From positions 1 to 64,000 of the forward strand of contig JBLWUQ010000008.1 of the NCBI GenBank assembly GCA_048268845.1: DNA of 64,000 nt. Direction: 5' to 3'. The position numbers and the translations under genes were made by a program. The notes under the pieces were generated by a model. It was not told the origin of the DNA, ran no database searches, and saw only the letters and a program-made list of their open reading frames with translations. The stretch is from Muriiphilus sp048268845 (GTDB lineage: Bacteria; Pseudomonadota; Alphaproteobacteria; Rhodobacterales; Rhodobacteraceae). Every line of letters starts with the position of its first letter. The stretch's first letter is position 1. This document shows positions 1 to 6,650 of the stretch, in pieces.

Positions 1-54
1 CCGTCGACGAGGGCGGTCCTCGGGCGCGCGCCCGAGGACCGCCCTCGTCGACGG
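1..54. repeat. 54-bp perfect palindrome at the left edge of the window
   Basis: Bases 1-27 are the exact reverse complement of bases 28-54. The right arm fits the xdhC reading frame (it encodes the end of a TALVDGWF-like segment), while the left arm translates to arginine-rich sequence that does not look like the family. The left arm is therefore most simply a fold-back copy of the right arm made at a contig end. Confidence 0.9.
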
Positions 55-610
55 CTGGTTCATCGAGCCGGTCACAGAGCATCCGGTGCCGGTCTGGATC
101 TGGGGCGCGGGCCATGTCGGGCGCGCGCTGACCTCTGTCCTCGCCCCCCTTCCCGGCATCGCGATCACCTGGGTCGACACCGGCCCCGAACGCTTCCCGG
201 CCAATATCCCCGAAGGCGTCACCGCCCTGCCCGCCCCCGAAATCACCGCTGCCGTGACGCTCGCGCCAACGGACGCGCATCATGTCGTGATGACCTATTC
301 CCACCCGCTCGACCTCGCGCTCTGCGACGCGCTTCTGCGCCACGGCTTTGCCGGTGCGGGCCTGATCGGGTCGGACACCAAGCGCGCCCGGTTCCGCTCG
401 CGCTTGAAACAACTGGGGCATGAAGGAGCCTCGATCGACCGCATCGCCTGCCCGATCGGGGACAAGCGGCTGGGAAAACATCCGCAGGCCATTGCCGTGG
501 GGGTGGCACGGCAATTAGTGTTGGATCTGGCACAGACAGAAGCCGCCAAGGCCGCGCCAGCGACGGGACGGGGGGACGGAAACGATGACACAGGCGCTCT
601 TGACGCTTGA
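2..610 (+). CDS. xdhC: XdhC family protein, 3' part (xanthine dehydrogenase accessory factor)
   Basis: This is the C-terminal part of an XdhC/CoxF-family protein, which inserts or sulfurates the molybdenum cofactor of xanthine dehydrogenase. The frame is open from base 2. Family-like sequence starts at ALVDGWFIEPV and continues into a Rossmann motif WIWGAGHVGRAL. The tail (IACPIGDKRLGKHPQAIAVGVA) resembles the conserved XdhC end. The 5' end lies outside the window and the first codons are compromised by the palindrome. It overlaps the next gene, an ABC ATPase, by 26 bp. This is the main reason to link that transporter to purine catabolism. Confidence 0.8.
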   Translation, partial: RRRGRSSGARPRTALVDGWFIEPVTEHPVPVWIWGAGHVGRALTSVLAPLPGIAITWVDTGPERFPANIPEGVTALPAPEITAAVTLAPTDAHHVVMTYSHPLDLALCDALLRHGFAGAGLIGSDTKRARFRSRLKQLGHEGASIDRIACPIGDKRLGKHPQAIAVGVARQLVLDLAQTEAAKAAPATGRGDGNDDTGALDA

Positions 611-2126
611 AGGGCTGACCAAGGCCTATCCGGGCGTGGTCGCCAACAGCGACATCTCGTTCACCATCGGCCACGGCCAGGTGCACGCGCTCTTGGGCGA
701 GAATGGTGCTGGCAAGTCGACGCTGGTCAAGACCATCTATGGTCTGGTGAAACCCGATGCCGGGCGGATGACGCTTGACGGCCACGCCTATGCCCCCGCC
801 AACCCGCGCATGGCCCGCGCCGAGGGCGTGGCGATGGTGTTCCAGCATTTCAGCCTGTTCGACGCATTGGACGTGGCCGAGAATATCGCGCTCGGCATGG
901 ACAACCCGCCGGGGCGGCGGCAACTGGGGGCGAAGATCACCGAGGTCAGCGAAGCCTACGGCCTGCCGCTCGACCCGCACCGCATCGTCGGCGACCTGTC
1001 AGCGGGCGAGCGGCAAAGGGTCGAGATCATCCGCTGCCTGCTTCAGAACCCCAAGCTGCTGATCATGGACGAACCCACCAGCGTGCTGACGCCGCAGGAA
1101 GTCGACATCCTGTTCAAGACCCTGCGCAAGCTGGCCGCCGAGGGCACCGCGATCCTCTATATCTCGCACAAGCTCGAGGAGATTCGCAGCCTGTGCGAAT
1201 GTGCCACCGTGCTCCGGCTGGGCGTGGTCGTCGGCACCTGCGATCCGCGCGAGCAGTCGGCGCGCGATCTGGCCGAGCTTATGGTGGGCACGACGCTCCA
1301 CATCCCGACCCGCGAGGCCAGTGAACCAGGCGAAGTGCTCTTGGAAGTGACCGGCCTCAGCCTGCCCGCGCCGACCGATTTCGGCACCCCACTGAAAGAA
1401 GTGTCCTTCACGCTGCGCGCCGGCGAGGTTCTGGGCATCGGCGGCGTCGCGGGCAACGGCCAGGACGAATTGCTTGCCGCCCTGTCGGGCGAACGCCGCG
1501 CGGCTCCCGGCGCGATCCTGCTGCGCGGTCGCGACATCGGACGCCTGCCGCCCAACGCGCGCCGCGCACTCGGGCTTCTGGCCGCGCCCGAGGAACGGCT
1601 GGGCCATTCGGCGGCACCGGAAATGACCCTGACGGAAAACGCGCTCCTCACCGGGGCGGTGCGCGAGAAATTGACCTCGCGCGGCTTCATCCTGTGGCCA
1701 AGGACCCGCGCCTTTGCCGAGCGGATCATCAAGGCCTATGACGTGCGCACGCCGGGGCCGGAGGTCGCGGCAGGCGCGCTGTCGGGCGGCAACCTGCAGA
1801 AATTCGTGATCGGGCGCGAGATCCTCCAGGCCCCCGATGTCTTCGTGGTGAACCAGCCGACCTGGGGCGTCGACGCCTCGGCGGCGGCGGCGATCCGGCA
1901 GGCGATCCTCGATCTGGCCGAGCAGGGCGCGGGCGTCGTGGTGATCAGCCAGGACCTCGATGAACTGATGGAAATCTCCGACCGTTTCACCGCGCTGAAC
2001 GAAGGCCGGCTGGCCCCGATCCGCCCGGCACAGGGGCTGACAACCGAGGAGATCGGCCTGATGATGGGCGGAGCGCATGACATGGCGGTGGCGCATGTGG
2101 ACCATCCGGCAGAGGTGTGCGCATGA
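585..2126 (+). CDS. ABC transporter ATP-binding protein (double ABC domain, BMP/simple-sugar type)
   Basis: This 513-aa protein carries two fused ABC domains, as in the RbsA/MglA/NupA class that energises sugar and nucleoside importers. The first half is canonical: Walker A GENGAGKST near residues 38-46, signature LSAGERQ near 138, Walker B LLIMDEPT near 160. The second half is degenerate: Walker A is GGVAGNGQDE, the signature is LSGGNLQ near 399, and Walker B reads VVNQPTWGVD with Gln where the catalytic Glu is expected. One weak site is usual in this class. The start overlaps the end of xdhC and the stop overlaps the first permease start (ATGA), so the genes are probably co-transcribed. A purine or nucleoside substrate is inferred from xdhC. 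Confidence 0.92.
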   Translation: MTQALLTLEGLTKAYPGVVANSDISFTIGHGQVHALLGENGAGKSTLVKTIYGLVKPDAGRMTLDGHAYAPANPRMARAEGVAMVFQHFSLFDALDVAENIALGMDNPPGRRQLGAKITEVSEAYGLPLDPHRIVGDLSAGERQRVEIIRCLLQNPKLLIMDEPTSVLTPQEVDILFKTLRKLAAEGTAILYISHKLEEIRSLCECATVLRLGVVVGTCDPREQSARDLAELMVGTTLHIPTREASEPGEVLLEVTGLSLPAPTDFGTPLKEVSFTLRAGEVLGIGGVAGNGQDELLAALSGERRAAPGAILLRGRDIGRLPPNARRALGLLAAPEERLGHSAAPEMTLTENALLTGAVREKLTSRGFILWPRTRAFAERIIKAYDVRTPGPEVAAGALSGGNLQKFVIGREILQAPDVFVVNQPTWGVDASAAAAIRQAILDLAEQGAGVVVISQDLDELMEISDRFTALNEGRLAPIRPAQGLTTEEIGLMMGGAHDMAVAHVDHPAEVCA

Positions 2127-3220
2127 GCCTGATCCGGCTGGAAAAACGCGCCGCCCCCTCGAAGCTCCTGTCGGCGACGACGCCGGTTCTGGCGGTCATC
2201 GCGACGATGATCGCGGGCGGCTTCATGTTCTGGGCATTGGGCGCCAACCCGTTCGAGGCGATCCGCACGATCTTCTGGGACCCGCTGTTCGACCCGACCT
2301 TCGGCCCCTATTCGCGCCCGCAGCTTCTGGTCAAGGCCGGCCCCCTGATCCTGATCGCGATCGGCCTCGCGCTGGGGTTTCGCGCGGGCATCTGGAACAT
2401 CGGCGCCGAGGGGCAATACATCATGGGCGCGATCGTCGGCGCGGGCGTGGGGCTGGCGCTCTACCCGACCGAATCGCGGCTTGTCTTCCCGCTCATGGTC
2501 GCCGCAGGGGCGTTTGGCGGCTGGGCCTGGGCGATGATCCCGGCGATCCTGAAAACCCGTTTCGGCACCAACGAGATCCTCGTCAGCCTGATGCTGGTCT
2601 ATGTCGCCGAGAGCATCCTTGCCAGCGTGTCCTCGGGCCTGTTGCGCAACCCTGAAGGCCACGGCTTTCCCGGCTCGCGAAATCTGGCGCGCGACTATCC
2701 GGCTGCCTCCAACCTCGAGCTTATCCCCGGCACCGGCATGCACTGGGGCGTGGTCGCAGCCCTCGTCGCGGTGATCTTCGCCTATGTGCTGCTGACCCGG
2801 CACCGGATGGGCTTTGCGATCCGGCTGGCAGGCGAGGCTCCGCGCGCGGCGCGTTTTGCCGGCGTCCACCCGGCGCGGCTGGTGCTGTTCACGCTCGGCA
2901 CCGCCGGCGCCTTCGCCGGGGCCGCCGGGTTCTTCGAGGTCGCAGGCCCGTCCGGGCAGATCTCGATCGACTTCAACTCGGGCTACGGCTTCACCGCGAT
3001 CATCGTCGCCTTCCTGGGTCGGCTGCACCCGGTCGGCATCCTGCTGGCGGGGCTTCTGATGGCGCTGACCTATATCGGCGGCGAACTCGCGCAACTTATG
3101 CTGACGATGCCGGCGGCGGCGATCCAGCTTTTCCAGGGGATGCTCCTGTTCTTCCTGCTGGCAATGGATGTGTTCGCCAATTACCGCATCCGCATCGGCA
3201 CGCCGGAGGTCGCGACATGA
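2123..3220 (+). CDS. ABC transporter permease (BPD_transp_2 family), first subunit
   Basis: This 365-aa polytopic inner membrane protein belongs to the branched-chain amino acid/simple sugar permease superfamily. It has many hydrophobic segments, and the cytoplasmic coupling region reads FAIRLAGEAPRAARFAGV, a layout typical of YufP/NupB-like nucleoside permeases (family knowledge). The chosen ATG overlaps the ATPase stop as ATGA; a GTG six bases upstream is also open. It pairs with the second permease at 3345, and the two should form a heterodimeric channel. Confidence 0.9.
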   Translation: MSLIRLEKRAAPSKLLSATTPVLAVIATMIAGGFMFWALGANPFEAIRTIFWDPLFDPTFGPYSRPQLLVKAGPLILIAIGLALGFRAGIWNIGAEGQYIMGAIVGAGVGLALYPTESRLVFPLMVAAGAFGGWAWAMIPAILKTRFGTNEILVSLMLVYVAESILASVSSGLLRNPEGHGFPGSRNLARDYPAASNLELIPGTGMHWGVVAALVAVIFAYVLLTRHRMGFAIRLAGEAPRAARFAGVHPARLVLFTLGTAGAFAGAAGFFEVAGPSGQISIDFNSGYGFTAIIVAFLGRLHPVGILLAGLLMALTYIGGELAQLMLTMPAAAIQLFQGMLLFFLLAMDVFANYRIRIGTPEVAT

Positions 3221-3244
3221 GACAGCCTGTCCGCCATGCAGCCT

Positions 3245-3294
3245 TCGCATCTTTGCTCGTGAAATACCTTGGGGGTTTGGGGGCAAAGCCCCCA
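3245..3294 (+). repeat. Dispersed intergenic repeat, GAAATACC type, copy 1
   Basis: The 124-bp gap between the two permease genes holds a copy of a repeat family found four times here. The core is GAAATACCTTGGGGG, followed by a hairpin: TGGGGGC at 3278-3284, loop AAA, GCCCCCA at 3288-3294. The best-matching relative is at 44027-44075. The hairpin could also act on mRNA stability between the permease cistrons. Confidence 0.75.
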
Positions 3295-3344
3295 TCGCCC
3301 GCTGACCGGCGCGGCGCAGCCGCTCCTTGTCGAAAGGCGGCGTG

Positions 3345-4268
3345 ATGGACCTTGGACAGATCAACCCGATCCTGCTGATCGCCTCGCTGATGGTGGCCTC
3401 GACCCCGATCCTGCTGGCCTCCCTGGGCGAGCTTGTGGTGGAAAAATCGGGTGTCTTGAACCTCGGCGTCGAGGGCATGATGATCACTGGCGCGGTGGTC
3501 GGCTTCGCCATCGGTGTCACCACCGGCACCCCCCTGATCGGCTTTGCCGCAGCGGCGGTGGCGGGGGCGGTGCTGGCGCTCCTCTTTGGCTTCATCACGC
3601 AAATCCTTCTGTCCAACCAGGTCGCGACCGGGCTGGCGCTGACGCTGTTCGGGATCGGGCTGTCGGCGCTGATCGGCAAGCCCTATGTCGGCATCCGCGC
3701 GCCCAGCTTTCCCAAGCTGCACATCCCCTTGCTGTCGGACATCCCCATCCTTGGCCCGATCCTGTTTCGCCATGACCCGATGGTCTATTTCTCGCTGGCG
3801 CTGGTCGTGGCGGTCTGGCTGATCCTGACCCGGACCCGCGCCGGACTGATCCTGCGCGCGGTCGGCGAGAATCACACGGCGGCGCATGCGCTGGGCTACA
3901 AGGTGGTGCGGGTGCGCCTGATGGCGATCGCCTTCGGCGGCGCCTGCGCAGGGCTTGGCGGCGCCTATGTCAGCCTCGTGCGGGTGCCGCAATGGACCGA
4001 GGGCATGACCGCCGGCGCCGGCTGGATCGCGCTGGCCATCGTGGTCTTCGCCAGCTGGCGGCCGTGGCGGGTGCTGCTGGGCGCCTACCTTTTTGGCGGT
4101 GTCACCGTGCTGCAACTCAACCTCCAGGCCGCCGGGGTGCCGATCCCGGTCGAATACCTGTCGATGTCGCCCTACCTTGTCACCATCCTCGTGCTGGTCA
4201 TAATCTCGGTGCGCGGCAGCCACGGCGCGCCCGGCTCGCTCGGGCGCGTGTTCCATGCCTCGACCTGA
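3345..4268 (+). CDS. ABC transporter permease (BPD_transp_2 family), second subunit
   Basis: A 307-aa polytopic membrane protein, the smaller partner permease of the BMP-type importer (YufQ/NupC-like). The N-terminal PILLASLGELVVEKSGVLNLGVEGMM region is a hallmark of this subfamily, and the coupling segment reads LRAVGENHTAAHALGY. An AAAGG ribosome binding site precedes the ATG at 3345. Upstream in-frame TTG and GTG codons are less likely starts because they lie within or before that site. The gene is followed after 86 bp by the binding protein gene. Confidence 0.9.
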   Translation: MDLGQINPILLIASLMVASTPILLASLGELVVEKSGVLNLGVEGMMITGAVVGFAIGVTTGTPLIGFAAAAVAGAVLALLFGFITQILLSNQVATGLALTLFGIGLSALIGKPYVGIRAPSFPKLHIPLLSDIPILGPILFRHDPMVYFSLALVVAVWLILTRTRAGLILRAVGENHTAAHALGYKVVRVRLMAIAFGGACAGLGGAYVSLVRVPQWTEGMTAGAGWIALAIVVFASWRPWRVLLGAYLFGGVTVLQLNLQAAGVPIPVEYLSMSPYLVTILVLVIISVRGSHGAPGSLGRVFHAST

Positions 4269-4354
4269 CACAGGGCGCGAGCCAGAAACCCGAAAGATTG
4301 CGACCCACGCCGACGAAACAACCCGAACCTGACCAACCAACAACGGAGACTGAT

Positions 4355-5428
4355 ATGAAAATTGCCAGATCACTCATCGCCGGAGCCGCGCTTGCGCTCG
4401 GCCTTGCCGGAGCGGCTGCGGCCGAGCCGGTCAAGGCCGGTTTCATCTATGTCGGCCCCGTCGGCGACGGCGGCTGGACCTTCGAGCATGACCAGGCCCG
4501 GCTGGCGGTGCTGGAGCATTTCGGCGACAAGGTCGAGACCATCTACCAGGAAAGCGTGCCCGAAGGCGCCGACGCCGAGCGCGCGATCACCCAGATGGCG
4601 CTGTCGGGCGCCGACATCATCTTCACCACCTCGTTCGGCTTCATGGACGCCACCGTCGCGGTGGCCGAGAAGTTCCCCGACATCATGTTCGAGCACGCCA
4701 CCGGCTACAAGATGGCCGATAACCTCGCGGTCTACTCCGCCCGCTTCTACGAGGGCCGCGCCGTGCAGGGCACGCTTGCGGGCCGCATGACCAAGTCGAA
4801 CATCATCGGCTACATCGCCTCGTTCCCGGTGCCGGAAGTGATCCGCGGCATCAACTCGGCCTATATCCACGCCAAGAAGGTGAACCCGGATGTCCAGTTC
4901 AAGGTGATCTGGGCCTATACCTGGTTCGACCCGGCCAAGGAAGCCGACGCCGCCAAGGCGCTGATCGAACAGGGCGCCGACGTGATCCTGCAGCACACCG
5001 ATTCGACCGCACCGCAGGCCGCAGCACAAGAGGCCGGCAATGTCTTCACCTTCGGCCAGGCCTCGGACATGTTTGAATACGCGCCGTCGCCGCGGATCTC
5101 GTCGATCATCGACAACTGGGCGCCCTACTACATCGAGCGTATCCAGGCCCTGATGGACGGCACCTGGACAAGCACCAACACCTGGGACGGCATCGGTCCG
5201 GGCATGGTCGGGATCGGCGAAATCACCGACGCGGTTCCCGCCGACGCAAAGGCCGAAGCCGAGGCGCTGCGCGACCAGATCGCCGCGGGCACCTACCACC
5301 CGTTCACCGGCCCGATCAACAAGCAGGACGGCTCGCCCTGGCTGGCCGAAGGCGAAATCGCCGATGACGGCACGCTTGCCTCGATGGACTTCTTCGTCGA
5401 GGGCATCACCGCCGAAATTCCGAACTGA
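4355..5428 (+). CDS. BMP family ABC transporter substrate-binding protein
   Basis: A 357-aa periplasmic binding protein of the BMP/PnrA family, whose known members bind nucleosides. A signal peptide (MKIARSLIAGAALALGLAGAAAA) is followed by EPVKAGFIYVGPVGDGGWTF, the characteristic first strand and ligand loop. Other family-like stretches are TTSFGFMD and FEHATGY. The ATG has a CGGAG ribosome binding site. As usual, the binding protein is the last gene of this importer, and a strong terminator follows. With xdhC at the other end of the operon, a purine base or nucleoside is the likely ligand (inference). Confidence 0.92.
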   Translation: MKIARSLIAGAALALGLAGAAAAEPVKAGFIYVGPVGDGGWTFEHDQARLAVLEHFGDKVETIYQESVPEGADAERAITQMALSGADIIFTTSFGFMDATVAVAEKFPDIMFEHATGYKMADNLAVYSARFYEGRAVQGTLAGRMTKSNIIGYIASFPVPEVIRGINSAYIHAKKVNPDVQFKVIWAYTWFDPAKEADAAKALIEQGADVILQHTDSTAPQAAAQEAGNVFTFGQASDMFEYAPSPRISSIIDNWAPYYIERIQALMDGTWTSTNTWDGIGPGMVGIGEITDAVPADAKAEAEALRDQIAAGTYHPFTGPINKQDGSPWLAEGEIADDGTLASMDFFVEGITAEIPN

Positions 5429-5447
5429 TCGGATCACATGACACAGG

Positions 5448-5479
5448 AAAGGCCCCGCCAGTCGCGCGGGGCCTTTTTT
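5448..5479 (+). terminator. Intrinsic terminator of the BMP transporter operon
   Basis: An 8-bp GC stem (GGCCCCGC at 5451-5458, GCGGGGCC at 5466-5473) with a 7-nt loop is followed by six T residues. It lies 20 bases past the stop of the binding protein. Confidence 0.9.
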
Positions 5480-5596
5480 GTAGGTATCACGGATTGCCAC
5501 CAGCAGCGCGTGAGCCATCCCCGCCACACCGCCGCGCCCGCATACGCCGACACGCAAATGTGCTAGACTGTGCGACATCCGAGTCGGGAGGGTGAG

Positions 5597-6217
5597 ATGA
5601 AACCAACATCATCGTTTGCCTGTTTCGCACTCATCGGGATGGCGACACTTGCCACCTCTGCCCATGCCGATGACAACCTCAATTGCGACGCCTATGCCGC
5701 CGCCGCTGTTGCCCAGCAGGAGCGGAACGTCGCGCTAGGCTGCGGCTATGGCGGCGGCGCCTGGAGCACGGACTACGACGGCCACCGCAACTGGTGCCTT
5801 CAAGGCGACGTGCACATGGCCGATCTGACGGAGGAGGATGGTGGCCGCGCCGGGGCGCTGGAAATCTGTCTGGCCAAGACCCGGGCCTGCGATGCCTACG
5901 CCGCGGTCGCGCTGCAGCAAAGCCGCCTGAACGACGAGGCCGCCTGCGGCCAGACCGGCGGACGCTGGTCGCCGGATGTGGCCGGGCACCGCGCCTGGTG
6001 CATGGTGGCCCCGCCGGATGCCAGCCGCGCCGAGATGGAACTGCGGTCCACGATCCTGCAATCCTGCACGGCAAAGACCGGCGAGGAGGGTAACCTCGCC
6101 GGTCTCGATTTGCAGTCCGCCCTGCAAAAGCAGCAGCAAGCGCTTCAGTTGCTCTCCAACATCGCCAAGGCAATGAACGACAGCAGCATGAGCGTGATCA
6201 GAAAGATCGGCGGCTGA
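5597..6217 (+). CDS. Secreted protein of unknown function with a duplicated Cys motif
   Basis: A 206-aa exported protein that I cannot assign to a named family. After a signal peptide ending near SAHA (residue 24) there are two copies of a motif: CDAYA..Q...C G...GG.WS.D..GHR.WC at residues 30-67 and 98-135. The three Cys are spaced identically (19 then 18 residues) in both copies, and Gly, Trp-Ser, His-Arg and Trp-Cys are shared, which suggests tandem domains held by disulfides. The C-terminal third is Gln/Leu-rich and helical. A strong AGGGTGAG ribosome binding site supports the ATG at 5597. It stands alone behind the terminator of the upstream operon. Confidence 0.7.
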   Translation: MKPTSSFACFALIGMATLATSAHADDNLNCDAYAAAAVAQQERNVALGCGYGGGAWSTDYDGHRNWCLQGDVHMADLTEEDGGRAGALEICLAKTRACDAYAAVALQQSRLNDEAACGQTGGRWSPDVAGHRAWCMVAPPDASRAEMELRSTILQSCTAKTGEEGNLAGLDLQSALQKQQQALQLLSNIAKAMNDSSMSVIRKIGG

Positions 6218-6262
6218 CCGTCCTGGCCGACGTCATGCGTCAGCCCCGGTCCCGCACGCCGG

Positions 6263-6451
6263 CTATTCCTTCTCGTCGGTCGGAACGGTCTCGTCATTGG
6301 TCGCCACCACGGCGGCATCTTCCGATGCCGCGCGCGGACGGAACTGCATCCCCCGACGTCTGGCATTGGCGGATCGGGCCGCGCCTGCGGGTGCGGGGAC
6401 GGCAAGGAACTCGGCAAGGTCGAATTTCGGCTTCATGGAAAACATGGTCAT
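6263..6451 (-). CDS. Small hypothetical protein (62 aa)
   Basis: This minus-strand frame encodes MTMFSMKPKFDLAEFLAVP followed by a basic middle and an acidic tail ending in DEKE. An AAAGGTG ribosome binding site sits about 8 nt before the ATG at 6451. I recognise no domain, signal peptide or membrane segment. Codon use has the usual strong GC3 bias, which argues that it is real. It lies in a 433-bp gap between convergent larger genes, next to a dispersed repeat. Confidence 0.45.
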   Translation of the reverse strand: MTMFSMKPKFDLAEFLAVPAPAGAARSANARRRGMQFRPRAASEDAAVVATNDETVPTDEKE

Positions 6452-6556
6452 GAAATGGCACCTTTCATTGGCGCAAGAAGATGCGCCTCTCACAATCATA
6501 TGGGGCCGCGCACACCGCTTTGTAAGGCGGGCCGGACAAGGCATGATCCCTGCCGC

Positions 6557-6616
6557 TTCATCTTGGCGCGAAATACTCCCGCCGGAGGCACCTGAGGGCC
6601 CGCAAGGGCCCGAGGC
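6557..6616 (+). repeat. Dispersed intergenic repeat, GAAATACTC variant, copy 2
   Basis: The copy begins TTCATCTTGGCGCGAAATACTC and continues with CCGCCGGAGG and a small GGGCCC-GCAA-GGGCCC hairpin. It shares the TTCAT..TG.C..GAAATAC core with the copy at 62650 (opposite orientation), and more distantly with those at 3245 and 44027. Confidence 0.65.
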
Positions 6617-6650
6617 ATGAAGCGCGCCGCAGGCGCACCGTTTGGCAGCC

